Positions 32,379 through 44,355 of a stretch of DNA of 64,000 bases are shown piece after piece. Origin of the DNA: Gavia stellata (taxonomy: Eukaryota > Chordata > Aves > Gaviiformes > Gaviidae); NCBI RefSeq assembly GCF_030936135.1, contig NC_082610.1:21710428-21774427 (forward strand), written 5' to 3'. Position numbers and translations under genes: made by a program. The first letter of the stretch is position 1. Each line of letters opens with the position of its first letter. The notes below the pieces were generated by a model. That model ran no database searches and was not told where the DNA came from. It saw only the letters and a program-made list of their open reading frames with translations.

Positions 32379-34469
32379 CTACCAATCACTTGTCCCTGGA
32401 GAGTCTCCGCTGGCATCAGGTTGTCCCTCATCTGAAACTTCTTCAACAAGATTAGAGGGGACGAATCCTCTTGTGCCATCGGTCAGCTCTCCCACATACC
32501 AACCGTCTTCATCCACGTCTCCAAAGACGTACACGTATTGTCCAGCAACTAGAGGAAGCTCTAGTTCAGGCCGCTCGTTGGGACCATCGAAAGGATCATA
32601 GCTGTATCGAGCTATGAACGCTCGAAGCTCTGCCGGTTGTTTTCTCATCGCCTCCAGCAGGAGGGACTCCTTGTCTGCTACCAGGTTAGCCTGGCACGGC
32701 CTGGAAACGCTACGCTTGGATCTTGCTCTTTCCAGCCGTTCCAGTTCCTGAAATAGCTGCTGGCGTTGTTCCTTTAGCTTCTCATACCAATCATTCAGTT
32801 CAATCAGCTGGGCTCGAAACAGTGGCAGGGTTTCTTGGAGTTCCCTCTGCAAGCACGCGCCTTCCTCTTCTTTCCTCTGGAGCGCTAGCTTTGCCTCCTC
32901 ATGTTCCTTCTCCAGCTGTTGACTTCTTTCTGCCATTTCTCTCATGGCTTTCAGTTCACGCTCTGCCTCTTCCAGTTGGCTTTGAAGACAGACGTTTCTT
33001 TGGATGGCAGAATCTCGCTCGCCTGCCACTCGTGCTAGTAGTCCTTTCAGGTCAAGGTTTTCCGCTTGAACCTCTTCTGTCAAAGCCATCTGCCCATGGA
33101 GGCGAGCATTTTCTTGAGCCAGGCGGGTGTTTCCATTTGTCATCTCCGTGAGCTGCACCTGTAACTGCTCACGAGTTCGGCTGTGGGTGCTCACATCATA
33201 GGAGCCCTCTTCGTCTGCAGCCACTTGGGCCTGAAGCTCCACAGCTGCCTTCCGTGAGGAGTCGTCCTGCTTGTCCTGAGCCAGCAAAGCTCCATCAGCC
33301 TCTCCTGTTTCTCCATCGCTCTGCTGAGGAAACGATGCCACACGCAGTTCCTCAGTAGAGCGTTGGATGGGCAGTGGCACTCGAGTATTGATCAGGCGAT
33401 TGCTGGCCACCTGCAGTTGCCTGGATCTTTCTTCCAGCCGCGAGGCGAGGCCAGCTAGTTGAGCACTTTTCTGCCGCAGCCAATCTGCCTCCTTGCGGGC
33501 TTCTGGAGAGCCTTTCTTTTTCAGGAGGCGGCTCTCCATCTCAAGGGCCCTCTCTTGCCTCTCCAGGTCTTCCAGAAGACGCTGCAGGTGGGTGTTCTGC
33601 TCCAGGAGCTGGCTGCACGTGCTGCCAAGCAGCACCAAGTCTTCCGCCTCTGGCACCTGGAGCTGAGCATCTGCCACTGCCTTGCATGTTGTTTGCTGCC
33701 CAGCACTGTGGCTTTCGGGCAGTCTTTCCTGTAGTGCCGCCAGGGCCCGGGGCCCGTTTCTGCCAGAAGAGCAGGAGCTCTGCATCTCCTGATGGCCCTG
33801 GTGCGCAGGAGGGCCTTCGGGCTGGGCCGTGCTGGGGGAGGCGGGCAGCTCGCCCTCCAACTGCTGCAGGATGTATTTGGTGAAGAGTGTCCTCTCCAGC
33901 TGCAGCTGGTTCTGGAGGTGGCGGATGCGGGCGGGCTGGTAGCCATCTCTCTCCCAGCAGAGCTTGCTGAGGACATCCTGGAGCTTGCTCCGGGCCTCCC
34001 TGCCGCTGCTGCTGGGCCTCACCATCTCCTCGGCCAGCTGCCGCTGCAGGGCCCGCGTCTGGCCAAGGGCGGTGGTGCACTCGTGCCGCAGCAGCTCCTG
34101 TTCCTCGCGGAGCTCAGCCTCCTTCCAGCGCAGCAGCTGGCGGGTCTCCACCACCCGCTGCCGCTGGTTCAACTCCAGAAGCCGCTGCACCTCCTGAGCC
34201 TGTCGCTGCTCCCACTCGGACTGGAGCCGCTCTGCCAGGAGCTGCTGCTCCCTGCCCAAAGCCGCCTTCAGCTCCCGCGTTTCGGTAGCGAAGCAGCGGC
34301 GCAGCTCCTGGGTGCGGTGCCGCTCTTCCTCCAGCTCAGCCCGTAGCGCTTCCAGCTCCCGCCTCTGCTCCTCCTTCTGCGCAAGGCTGCTGGGGGCCTG
34401 CACCGGGCCCCGGCGGGGCGAGGGGCGGCTGCGCGCCACGAGCCCCCTGCCCGCAACATCCCGCGTCAT
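32379..34469 (-). CDS. RIM-binding-protein-like protein, copy 7 (intact, 696 aa)
   Basis: Complete frame from ATG 34467-34469, GACACC-type leader. From the ATG onward its protein is the same as copy 1 at every position I compared, so it can be taken as the consensus product. All coiled-coil blocks and the SH3 are present. Confidence 0.9.
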   Translation of the reverse strand: MTRDVAGRGLVARSRPSPRRGPVQAPSSLAQKEEQRRELEALRAELEEERHRTQELRRCFATETRELKAALGREQQLLAERLQSEWEQRQAQEVQRLLELNQRQRVVETRQLLRWKEAELREEQELLRHECTTALGQTRALQRQLAEEMVRPSSSGREARSKLQDVLSKLCWERDGYQPARIRHLQNQLQLERTLFTKYILQQLEGELPASPSTAQPEGPPAHQGHQEMQSSCSSGRNGPRALAALQERLPESHSAGQQTTCKAVADAQLQVPEAEDLVLLGSTCSQLLEQNTHLQRLLEDLERQERALEMESRLLKKKGSPEARKEADWLRQKSAQLAGLASRLEERSRQLQVASNRLINTRVPLPIQRSTEELRVASFPQQSDGETGEADGALLAQDKQDDSSRKAAVELQAQVAADEEGSYDVSTHSRTREQLQVQLTEMTNGNTRLAQENARLHGQMALTEEVQAENLDLKGLLARVAGERDSAIQRNVCLQSQLEEAERELKAMREMAERSQQLEKEHEEAKLALQRKEEEGACLQRELQETLPLFRAQLIELNDWYEKLKEQRQQLFQELERLERARSKRSVSRPCQANLVADKESLLLEAMRKQPAELRAFIARYSYDPFDGPNERPELELPLVAGQYVYVFGDVDEDGWYVGELTDGTRGFVPSNLVEEVSDEGQPDASGDSPGTSDW

Positions 34470-34587
34470 GGTGTCGGCCACCAAACGCTGCTGCCCAAGG
34501 TCAGCAAGTGTTGCGTTCCTGGGGCTGCGAAGCCAAGACAGCGTCTGCCACGGCCGGGGCGGGTGAGCGTGGCCTTATGTGCATGTC

Positions 34588-34752
34588 CTGGCCCCGAGCT
34601 CACAGTGGAGGGGAGGGGCAGCATGGCCTTATATGGTAGGACCTGGCCCCGAGCTCACAGTGGAGGGGAGGGGCAGCATGGCCTTATATGGTATGACCTG
34701 GCCCCGAGCTCACAGTGGAGGGGAGGGGCAGCATGGCCTTATATGGTAGGAC
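34588..34752 (-). promoter_or_regulatory. 55-bp minisatellite promoter of copy 7 (three repeats)
   Basis: Repeats at 34588, 34643 and 34698 with CCATATAAGG in each. The distal repeat ends TAGGAC, as in copies 4 and 11. Confidence 0.7.
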
Positions 34753-37214
34753 CTGGCCCCTCTGCGCACAAAGGAAGGCGGGCGGCATTTTCCCCCAGAA
34801 CAACGGAGAAGACAAAGAGGGGTTCCAAGCCATGCGCAAGAGAACCAAGTGACCTCTTCTGTACAAGTGGGTTTGCTGCTAGAAGGAACCAGACCAAACT
34901 GGCTGAAAGCGGCAAAGTTGCAACAAAACTGTGCAAACAGCTATTAAATATTTCACCCCCACCTTGACATTCCTCTTCAAGACTGCCCTCAGAAATGGCC
35001 GGGGGGTCATATGGAGCTGTGAGCAGCCCCGGCCCACGCAGCACCCTCTGCACAGCAGAAGGAGCCTGCCCTGCCGGGGCTTGCTCTTCCCAGCCACAGC
35101 TGCTCCCCAAAATGCTGCGGGCGGCTCCCCGGGCAGGCTGAGTGCTGACCCTGGCAGGCGGCAGAGCCCCTGCCCCAGCACACAGCCCCCTGGGGCGTAG
35201 GGACCCTGCTTGGAAGGACTGTCCTGGGCAGCCCTGGGTGCACAGCCAGCTTCACGCCCCGCATCAGCCGTACCCGGGAGAAGGCAGCTCTCATGGCCTG
35301 TCCCTCTGACGATGCAGTAGGGAAGCCGTGCTCAGCAGCACGTCTTCCGGCAACCTGGATAAACTGTGAGGCTTGTTCAGACAGATGCCTTGGATGTACC
35401 GGATTTTGGAGAGCCCTCCGGGATATTCATGTGCACTGCCCTGCAGCCAGCATCTTACCATGTAAAGACCTGTGAAGATTTCTCCCACCCTGGGAGCTCG
35501 GCTGTCCTGCCGCTAACCTCTCTCTGCGTCGCTCCACTCCCCTCGCTGCCTGCAGGCGGTGCCCTCAGCCCTGCTGCGCTTTGCAGGGCAGCTGCTCCTG
35601 GGCAGAGCTGTCTCTCGCAAGCAATGCCCGCTTGCTATGAGCTGCCTCCGTCCCTGGAGCCCAGCCCAGCTCAGGAGCAGAGGCCCAGCCCAAGGCGTCA
35701 CTTGCTCTGCCCCTTCTGGGCTCCCTGGAGATGGCCCAGGGGCTCCAGGGCTGACAGCTCCTGAATGGCAGCAGAGTCACCCTTGGGGAAGGGACTTTTG
35801 AGCTGACTGTGCTAGTCACCGATTGTCCCTCTCTGAAGAGTGGAGAGAGACCGATTCCAAAAGCATGGTTTGTCCTTCCACAGCATGGCCGTCTATGGGA
35901 GCTGTAAACGTTCCCCTCTGGACACGGATATTCTTGAGCCGAAACAAAAAGAACATGCAGGCAGTGACAGGGAGCTGTTGGTTGGCCCTTGTGCCAGGCG
36001 GGGATTCAGCTGAAGCAATGCAGACATCTCATCCCCAGCTGGAAGCCCTCGGGAGGAAGCAGCATTCAGCTCCCCCCATGCAGCCCACAGACCCCCACTG
36101 TTAAGGGGTGTCAAGCCTGGCCACCACTTCCAGCCACTCCGGCCCAGCACCCCCTCGTGCCATGCCGCTGGAGCCCAGTACAGACCAGGAGCACCCAGCA
36201 GAGTTCTGCCTGGCTGCTGGAGCCCAGCCCGGTGCCTGGGGACCTGGAGCCTTTGCCCAGGCTGAGGGATGCAGCTGCCACTTTTCCGCGTGCAGCTGTT
36301 ACTTGTAGCGAAGCTGAGCGTGCATCCCAGACATTCACACGCACAGACGCACAGACGCACGGACGTGGACACGCAGAGGACACTGACACGGCCAGTCACA
36401 CAGACTGCCACAGATGAGGCGCTGCCGTCAACAGCACCCACACGCAGGACTCACATAAAACACAAACAGAGGCGGCCATGTCCCCTCCTCCTCGTGGGCT
36501 GCCAGAGGCAGGAGGCCGCTAGTGTAGGCACACCCACACACACACATGCCCACACGACACTCTCTACCTTCACAAGCGCACGCATGTGCATGGGTCCCCT
36601 GAGTACTGGCAGAGCCCCCCTTGGTCCCCCGGTACCCCTGCCCGGACCCCGGCCCTCTGACCCACCCCACGGGTCCCCTACTCGCTGCCTGGTCCCTCTA
36701 GGTGCTCCCTGCAAACATTCAGCACTCCCACATCTGTCCCGCAGGCACCCAACACTCGCCCGTCTCCCCAGGTGCCAGCGTGGGCCCTCTGCCTGCCTGA
36801 TATCCCAGTCCGGACGCGAGGCCCCGCCTAGTCACCAGCTGCTCCAGCTTGAAGTTTGCTGGTGAAATCACACGCACACCCCCTGCACCCCGGGTTTGGG
36901 GAAGATGCAGACACTCACAGAGCCTCTTACTTGCCTCCCTTGTGCTGGTCCCCCCCTGAGGTGGTTTTCAGGACACACACCGTTCCCAGCCCCGTGCCTG
37001 CTGGCCGAGACCCCCACTCGCTCCAGTAGCTGCACCGGGACCCATACCAGTAGCTGGCACCACAAGCCAGGGCTGCCTACACCCCCTGCTTGGCTGCGGT
37101 AGCTGGCAGCCAGTCCACCCACGCCAGCTCCCCCTGTAACCGGCACATCGTCCTTCCAGTTCCCACACACATGGCTTGAGAGTGAGATGACACAGAGAGA
37201 TCGTTCAGGAAAAA

Positions 37215-37220
37215 TTTAAT
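37215..37220 (-). terminator. Poly(A) signal ATTAAA, copy 8
   Basis: Gene-strand ATTAAA, 43 bases after the stop codon. Confidence 0.75.
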
Positions 37221-37262
37221 AAGAAGGTATAAGAAGACAGGACAGACAGCATCTGTGTCCTG

Positions 37263-39353
37263 CTACCAATCACTTGTCCCTGGAGAGTCTCCGCTGGCAT
37301 CAGGTTGTCCCTCATCTGAAACTTCTTCAACAAGATTAGAGGGGACGAATCCTCTTGTGCCATCGGTCAGCTCTCCCACATACCAACCGTCTTCATCCAC
37401 GTCTCCAAAGACGTACACGTATTGTCCAGCAACTAGAGGAAGCTCTAGTTCAGGCCGCTCGTTGGGACCATCGAAAGGATCATAGCTGTATCGAGCTATG
37501 AACGCTCGAAGCTCTGCCGGTTGTTTTCTCATCGCCTCCAGCAGGAGGGACTCCTTGTCTGCTACCAGGTTAGCCTGGCACGGCCTGGAAACGCTACGCT
37601 TGGATCTTGCTCTTTCCAGCCGTTCCAGTTCCTGAAATAGCTGCTGGCGTTGTTCCTTTAGCTTCTCATACCAATCATTCAGTTCAATCAGCTGGGCTCG
37701 AAACAGTGGCAGGGTTTCTTGGAGTTCCCTCTGCAAGCACGCGCCTTCCTCTTCTTTCCTCTGGAGCGCTAGCTTTGCCTCCTCATGTTCCTTCTCCAGC
37801 TGTTGACTTCTTTCTGCCATTTCTCTCATGGCTTTCAGTTCACGCTCTGCCTCTTCCAGTTGGCTTTGAAGACAGACGTTTCTTTGGATGGCAGAATCTC
37901 GCTCGCCTGCCACTCGTGCTAGTAGTCCTTTCAGGTCAAGGTTTTCCGCTTGAACCTCTTCTGTCAAAGCCATCTGCCCATGGAGGCGAGCATTTTCTTG
38001 AGCCAGGCGGGTGTTTCCATTTGTCATCTCCGTGAGCTGCACCTGTAACTGCTCACGAGTTCGGCTGTGGGTGCTCACATCATAGGAGCCCTCTTCGTCT
38101 GCAGCCACTTGGGCCTGAAGCTCCACAGCTGCCTTCCGTGAGGAGTCGTCCTGCTTGTCCTGAGCCAGCAAAGCTCCATCAGCCTCTCCTGTTTCTCCAT
38201 CGCTCTGCTGAGGAAACGATGCCACACGCAGTTCCTCAGTAGAGCGTTGGATGGGCAGTGGCACTCGAGTATTGATCAGGCGATTGCTGGCCACCTGCAG
38301 TTGCCTGGATCTTTCTTCCAGCCGCGAGGCGAGGCCAGCTAGTTGAGCACTTTTCTGCCGCAGCCAATCTGCCTCCTTGCGGGCTTCTGGAGAGCCTTTC
38401 TTTTTCAGGAGGCGGCTCTCCATCTCAAGGGCCCTCTCTTGCCTCTCCAGGTCTTCCAGAAGACGCTGCAGGTGGGTGTTCTGCTCCAGGAGCTGGCTGC
38501 ACGTGCTGCCAAGCAGCACCAAGTCTTCCGCCTCTGGCACCTGGAGCTGAGCATCTGCCACTGCCTTGCATGTTGTTTGCTGCCCAGCACTGTGGCTTTC
38601 GGGCAGTCTTTCCTGTAGTGCCGCCAGGGCCCGGGGCCCGTTTCTGCCAGAAGAGCAGGAGCTCTGCATCTCCTGATGGCCCTGGTGCGCAGGAGGGCCT
38701 TCGGGCTGGGCCGTGCTGGGGGAGGCGGGCAGCTCGCCCTCCAACTGCTGCAGGATGTATTTGGTGAAGAGTGTCCTCTCCAGCTGCAGCTGGTTCTGGA
38801 GGTGGCGGATGCGGGCGGGCTGGTAGCCATCTCTCTCCCAGCAGAGCTTGCTGAGGACATCCTGGAGCTTGCTCCGGGCCTCCCTGCCGCTGCTGCTGGG
38901 CCTCACCATCTCCTCGGCCAGCTGCCGCTGCAGGGCCCGCGTCTGGCCAAGGGCGGTGGTGCACTCGTGCCGCAGCAGCTCCTGTTCCTCGCGGAGCTCA
39001 GCCTCCTTCCAGCGCAGCAGCTGGCGGGTCTCCACCACCCGCTGCCGCTGCTTCAACTCCAGAAGCCGCTGCACCTCCTGAGCCTGTCGCTGCTCCCACT
39101 CGGACTGGAGCCGCTCTGCCAGGAGCTGCTGCTCCCTGCCCAAAGCCGCCTTCAGCTCCCGCGTTTCGGTAGCGAAGCAGCGGCGCAGCTCCTGGGTGCG
39201 GTGCCGCTCTTCCTCCAGCTCAGCCCGTAGCGCTTCCAGCTCCCGCCTCTGCTCCTCCTTCTGCGCAAGGCTGCTGGGGGCCTGCACCGGGCCCCGGCGG
39301 GGCGAGGGGCGGCTGCGCGCCACGAGCCCCCTGCCCGCAACATCCCGCGTCAT
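37263..39353 (-). CDS. RIM-binding-protein-like protein, copy 8 (intact, 696 aa)
   Basis: Complete frame from ATG 39351-39353, GACACC-type leader. One change from consensus: Asn101 to Lys in coiled coil 1 (LELKQRQ), shared with copy 5 although the two loci are three units apart and have different leaders. That is evidence of sequence exchange. Confidence 0.9.
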   Translation of the reverse strand: MTRDVAGRGLVARSRPSPRRGPVQAPSSLAQKEEQRRELEALRAELEEERHRTQELRRCFATETRELKAALGREQQLLAERLQSEWEQRQAQEVQRLLELKQRQRVVETRQLLRWKEAELREEQELLRHECTTALGQTRALQRQLAEEMVRPSSSGREARSKLQDVLSKLCWERDGYQPARIRHLQNQLQLERTLFTKYILQQLEGELPASPSTAQPEGPPAHQGHQEMQSSCSSGRNGPRALAALQERLPESHSAGQQTTCKAVADAQLQVPEAEDLVLLGSTCSQLLEQNTHLQRLLEDLERQERALEMESRLLKKKGSPEARKEADWLRQKSAQLAGLASRLEERSRQLQVASNRLINTRVPLPIQRSTEELRVASFPQQSDGETGEADGALLAQDKQDDSSRKAAVELQAQVAADEEGSYDVSTHSRTREQLQVQLTEMTNGNTRLAQENARLHGQMALTEEVQAENLDLKGLLARVAGERDSAIQRNVCLQSQLEEAERELKAMREMAERSQQLEKEHEEAKLALQRKEEEGACLQRELQETLPLFRAQLIELNDWYEKLKEQRQQLFQELERLERARSKRSVSRPCQANLVADKESLLLEAMRKQPAELRAFIARYSYDPFDGPNERPELELPLVAGQYVYVFGDVDEDGWYVGELTDGTRGFVPSNLVEEVSDEGQPDASGDSPGTSDW

Positions 39354-39471
39354 GGTGTCGGCCACCAAACGCTGCTGCCCAAGGTCAGCAAGTGTTGCGT
39401 TCCTGGGGCTGCGAAGCCAAGACAGCGTCTGCCACGGCCGGGGCGGGTGAGCGTGGCCTTATGTGCATGTC

Positions 39472-39636
39472 CTGGCCCCGAGCTCACAGTGGAGGGGAGG
39501 GGCAGCATGGCCTTATATGGTAGGACCTGGCCCCGAGCTCACAGTGGAGGGGAGGGGCAGCATGGCCTTATATGGTAGGACCTGGCCCCGAGCTCACAGT
39601 GGAGGGGAGGGGCAGCATGGCCTTATATGGTATGAC
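39472..39636 (-). promoter_or_regulatory. 55-bp minisatellite promoter of copy 8 (three repeats)
   Basis: Repeats at 39472, 39527 and 39582, each with CCATATAAGG, ending TAGGAC, TAGGAC, TATGAC as in copy 2. Confidence 0.7.
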
Positions 39637-42098
39637 CTGGCCCCTCTGCGCACAAAGGAAGGCGGGCGGCATTTTCCCCCAGAACAACGGAGAAGACAAA
39701 GAGGGGTTCCAAGCCATGCGCAAGAGAACCAAGTGACCTCTTCTGTACAAGTGGGTTTGCTGCTAGAAGGAACCAGACCAAACTGGCTGAAAGCGGCAAA
39801 GTTGCAACAAAACTGTGCAAACAGCTATTAAATATTTCACCCCCACCTTGACATTCCTCTTCAAGACTGCCCTCAGAAATGGCCGGGGGGTCATATGGAG
39901 CTGTGAGCAGCCCCGGCCCACGCAGCACCCTCTGCACAGCAGAAGGAGCCTGCCCTGCCGGGGCTTGCTCTTCCCAGCCACAGCTGCTCCCCAAAATGCT
40001 GCGGGCGGCTCCCCGGGCAGGCTGAGTGCTGACCCTGGCAGGCGGCAGAGCCCCTGCCCCAGCACACAGCCCCCTGGGGCGTAGGGACCCTGCTTGGAAG
40101 GACTGTCCTGGGCAGCCCTGGGTGCACAGCCAGCTTCACGCCCCGCATCAGCCGTACCCGGGAGAAGGCAGCTCTCATGGCCTGTCCCTCTGACGATGCA
40201 GTAGGGAAGCCGTGCTCAGCAGCACGTCTTCCGGCAACGTGGATAAACTGTGAGGCTTGTTCAGACAGATGCCTTGGATGTACCGGATTTTGGAGAGCCC
40301 TCCGGGATATTCATGTGCACTGCCCTGCAGCCAGCATCTTACCATGTAAAGACCTGTGAAGATTTCTCCCACCCTGGGAGCTCGGCTGTCCTGCCGCTAA
40401 CCTCTCTCTGCGTCGCTCCGCTCCCCTCGCTGCCTGCAGGCAGTGCCCTCAGCCCTGCTGCGCTTTGCAGGGCAGCTGCTCCTGGGCAGAGCTGTCTCTC
40501 GCAAGCAATGCCCGCTTGCTATGAGCTGCCTCCGTCCCTGGAGCCCAGCCCAGCTCAGGAGCAGAGGCCCAGCCCAAGGCGTCACTTGCTCTGCCCCTTC
40601 TGGGCTCCCTGGAGATGTCCCAGGGGCTCCAGGGCTGCCAGCTCCTGAATGGCAGCAGAGTCACCCTTGGGGAAGGGACTTTTGAGCTGACTGCGCTAGT
40701 CACCGATTGTCCCTCTCTGAAGAGTGGAGAGAGACCGATTCCAAAAGCATGGTTTGTCCTTCCACAGCATGGCCGTCTATGGGAGCTGTAAACGTTCCCC
40801 TCTGGACACGGATATTCTTGAGCCGAAACAAAAAGAACATGCAGGCAGTGACAGGGAGCTGTTGGTTGGCCCTTGTGCCAGGCGGGGATTCAGCTGAAGC
40901 AATGCAGACATCTCATCCCCAGCTGGAAGCCCTCGGGAGGAAGCAGCATTCAGCTCCCCCCATGCAGCCCACAGACCCCCACTGTTAAGGGGTGTCAAGC
41001 CTGGCCACCACTTCCAGCCACTCTGGCCCAGCACCCCCTCGTGCCATGCCGCTGGAGCCCAGTACAGACCAGGAGCACCCAGCAGAGTTCTGCCTGGCTG
41101 CTGGAGCCCAGCCCGGTGCCTGGGGACCTGGAGCCTTTGCCCAGGCTGAGGGATGCAGCTGCCACTTTTCCGCGTGCAGCTGTTACTTGTAGCGAAGCTG
41201 AGCGTGCATCCCAGAGATTCACACGCACAGACGCACAGACGCACGGACGTGGACACGCAGAGGACACTGACACGGCCAGTCACACAGACTGCCACAGATG
41301 AGGCGCTGCCGTCAACAGCACCCACACGCAGGACTCACATAAAACACAAACAGAGGCGGCCATGTCCCCTCCTCCTCGTGGGCTGCCAGAGGCAGGAGGC
41401 CGCTAGTGTAGGCACACCCACACACACACATGCCCACACGACACTCTCTACCTTCACAAGCGCACGCATGTGCATGGGTCCCCTGAGTACTGGCAGAGCC
41501 CCCCTTGGTCCCCTGGTACCCCTGCCCGGACCCCGGCCCTCTGACCCACCCCACGGGTCCCCTACTCGCTGCCTGGTCCCTCTAGGTGCTCCCTGCAAAC
41601 ATTCAGCACTCCCACATCTGTCCCGCAGGCACCCAACACTCGCCCGTCTCCCCAGGTGCCAGCGTGGGCCCTCTGCCTGCCTGATATCCCAGTCCGGACG
41701 CGAGGCCCCGCCTAGTCACCAGCTGCTCCAGCTTGAAGTTTGCTGGTGAAATCACACGCACACCCCCTGCACCCCGGGTTTGGGGAAGATGCAGACACTC
41801 ACAGAGCCTCTTACTTGCCTCCCTTGTGCTGGTCCCCCCCTGAGGTGGTTTTCAGGACACACACCGTTCCCAGCCCCGTGCCTGCTGGCCGAGACCCCCA
41901 CTCGCTCCAGTAGCTGCACCGGGACCCATACCAGTAGCTGGCACCACAAGCCAGGGCTGCCTACACCCCCTGCTTGGCTGCGGTAGCTGGCAGCCAGTCC
42001 ACCCACGCCAGCTCCCCCTGTAACCGGCACATCGTCCTTCCAGTTCCCACACACATGGCTTGAGAGTGAGATGACACAGAGAGATCGTTCAGGAAAAA

Positions 42099-42104
42099 TT
42101 TAAT
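42099..42104 (-). terminator. Poly(A) signal ATTAAA, copy 9
   Basis: Gene-strand ATTAAA, 43 bases after the stop codon. Confidence 0.75.
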
Positions 42105-42146
42105 AAGAAGGTATAAGAAGACAGGACAGACAGCATCTGTGTCCTG

Positions 42147-44237
42147 CTACCAATCACTTGTCCCTGGAGAGTCTCCGCTGGCATCAGGTTGTCCCTCATC
42201 TGAAACTTCTTCAACAAGATTAGAGGGGACGAATCCTCTTGTGCCATCGGTCAGCTCTCCCACATACCAACCGTCTTCATCCACGTCTCCAAAGACGTAC
42301 ACGTATTGTCCAGCAACTAGAGGAAGCTCTAGTTCAGGCCGCTCGTTGGGACCATCGAAAGGATCATAGCTGTATCGAGCTATGAACGCTCGAAGCTCTG
42401 CCGGTTGTTTTCTCATCGCCTCCAGCAGGAGGGACTCCTTGTCTGCTACCAGGTTAGCCTGGCACGGCCTGGAAACGCTACGCTTGGATCTTGCTCTTTC
42501 CAGCCGTTCCAGTTCCTGAAATAGCTGCTGGCGTTGTTCCTTTAGCTTCTCATACCAATCATTCAGTTCAATCAGCTGGGCTCGAAACAGTGGCAGGGTT
42601 TCTTGGAGTTCCCTCTGCAAGCACGCGCCTTCCTCTTCTTTCCTCTGGAGCGCTAGCTTGGCCTCCTCATGTTCCTTCTCCAGCTGTTGACTTCTTTCTG
42701 CCATTTCTCTCATGGCTTTCAGTTCACGCTCTGCCTCTTCCAGTTGGCTTTGAAGACAGACGTTTCTTTGGATGGCAGAATCTCGCTCGCCTGCCACTCG
42801 TGCTAGTAGTCCTTTCAGGTCAAGGTTTTCCGCTTGAACCTCTTCTGTCAAAGCCATCTGCCCATGGAGGCGAGCATTTTCTTGAGCCAGGCGGGTGTTT
42901 CCATTTGTCATCTCCGTGAGCTGCACCTGTAACTGCTCACGAGTTCGGCTGTGGGTGCTCACATCATAGGAGCCCTCTTCGTCTGCAGCCACTTGGGCCT
43001 GAAGCTCCACAGCTGCCTTCCGTGAGGAGTCGTCCTGCTTGTCCTGAGCCAGCAAAGCTCCGTCAGCCTCTCCTGTTTCTCCATCGCTCTGCTGAGGAAA
43101 CGATGCCACACGCAGTTCCTCAGTAGAGCGTTGGATGGGCAGTGGCACTCGAGTATTGATCAGGCGATTGCTGGCCACCTGCAGTTGCCTGGATCTTTCT
43201 TCCAGCCGCGAGGCGAGGCCAGCTAGTTGAGCACTTTTCTGCCGCAGCCAATCTGCCTCCTTGCGGGCTTCTGGAGAGCCTTTCTTTTTCAGGAGGCGGC
43301 TCTCCATCTCAAGGGCCCTCTCTTGCCTCTCCAGGTCTTCCAGAAGACGCTGCAGGTGGGTGTTCTGCTCCAGGAGCTGGCTGCACGTGCTGCCAAGCAG
43401 CACCAAGTCTTCCGCCTCTGGCACCTGGAGCTGAGCATCTGCCACTGCCTTGCATGTTGTTTGCTGCCCAGCACTGTGGCTTTCGGGCAGTCTTTCCTGT
43501 AGTGCCGCCAGGGCCCGGGGCCCGTTTCTGCCAGAAGAGCAGGAGCTCTGCATCTCCTGATGGCCCTGGTGCGCAGGAGGGCCTTCGGGCTGGGCCGTGC
43601 TGGGGGAGGCGGGCAGCTCGCCCTCCAACTGCTGCAGGATGTATTTGGTGAAGAGTGTCCTCTCCAGCTGCAGCTGGTTCTGGAGGTGGCGGATGCGGGC
43701 GGGCTGGTAGCCATCTCTCTCCCAGCAGAGCTTGCTGAGGACATCCTGGAGCTTGCTCCGGGCCTCCCTGCCGCTGCTGCTGGGCCTCACCATCTCCTCG
43801 GCCAGCTGCCGCTGCAGGGCCCGCGTCTGGCCAAGGGCGGTGGTGCACTCGTGCCGCAGCAGCTCCTGTTCCTCGCGGAGCTCAGCCTCCTTCCAGCGCA
43901 GCAGCTGGCGGGTCTCCACCACCCGCTGCCGCTGGTTCAACTCCAGAAGCCGCTGCACCTCCTGAGCCTGTCGCTGCTCCCACTCGGACTGGAGCCGCTC
44001 TGCCAGGAGCTGCTGCTCCCTGCCCAAAGCCGCCTTCAGCTCCCGCGTTTCGGTAGCGAAGCAGCGGCGCAGCTCCTGGGTGCGGTGCCGCTCTTCCTCC
44101 AGCTCAGCCCGTAGCGCTTCCAGCTCCCGCCTCTGCTCCTCCTTCTGCGCAAGGCTGCTGGGGGCCTGCACCGGGCCCCGGCGGGGCGAGGGGCGGCTGC
44201 GCGCCACGAGCCCCCTGCCCGCAACATCCCGCGTCAT
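42147..44237 (-). CDS. RIM-binding-protein-like protein, copy 9 (intact, 696 aa)
   Basis: Complete frame from ATG 44235-44237, GTCGCA-type leader. The protein equals the consensus. It carries the silent GCTAGCTTGGCC variant near 42655 shared with copies 4 and 10, and the silent AGCTCCGTCAGC variant shared with copies 1, 11, 12 and 13. Confidence 0.9.
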   Translation of the reverse strand: MTRDVAGRGLVARSRPSPRRGPVQAPSSLAQKEEQRRELEALRAELEEERHRTQELRRCFATETRELKAALGREQQLLAERLQSEWEQRQAQEVQRLLELNQRQRVVETRQLLRWKEAELREEQELLRHECTTALGQTRALQRQLAEEMVRPSSSGREARSKLQDVLSKLCWERDGYQPARIRHLQNQLQLERTLFTKYILQQLEGELPASPSTAQPEGPPAHQGHQEMQSSCSSGRNGPRALAALQERLPESHSAGQQTTCKAVADAQLQVPEAEDLVLLGSTCSQLLEQNTHLQRLLEDLERQERALEMESRLLKKKGSPEARKEADWLRQKSAQLAGLASRLEERSRQLQVASNRLINTRVPLPIQRSTEELRVASFPQQSDGETGEADGALLAQDKQDDSSRKAAVELQAQVAADEEGSYDVSTHSRTREQLQVQLTEMTNGNTRLAQENARLHGQMALTEEVQAENLDLKGLLARVAGERDSAIQRNVCLQSQLEEAERELKAMREMAERSQQLEKEHEEAKLALQRKEEEGACLQRELQETLPLFRAQLIELNDWYEKLKEQRQQLFQELERLERARSKRSVSRPCQANLVADKESLLLEAMRKQPAELRAFIARYSYDPFDGPNERPELELPLVAGQYVYVFGDVDEDGWYVGELTDGTRGFVPSNLVEEVSDEGQPDASGDSPGTSDW

Positions 44238-44355
44238 TGCGACGGCCACCAAACGCTGCTGCCCAAGGTCAGCAAGTGTTGCGTTCCTGGGGCTGCGAAG
44301 CCAAGACAGCGTCTGCCACGGCCGGGGCGGGTGAGCGTGGCCTTATGTGCATGTC

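Larger units (their letters stand above)
34470..37262. other. Spacer between copies 7 and 8
   Basis: Standard layout, three promoter repeats, with CCCAGACATTC near 36330 and CTGACTGTGCTAG near 35805 (shared with spacer 4-5; others read CTGACTGCGCTAG). No gene recognised. Confidence 0.8.
39354..42146. other. Spacer between copies 8 and 9
   Basis: Standard layout, three promoter repeats. It shares several marks with spacer 9-10: GCTCCGCTCCCC near 40418, GGGCTGCCAGCTCC near 40635 and CCACTCTGGCCC near 41022. It differs by CAACGTGG near 40240 and CCCCTGGTACC near 41513. No gene recognised. Confidence 0.8.
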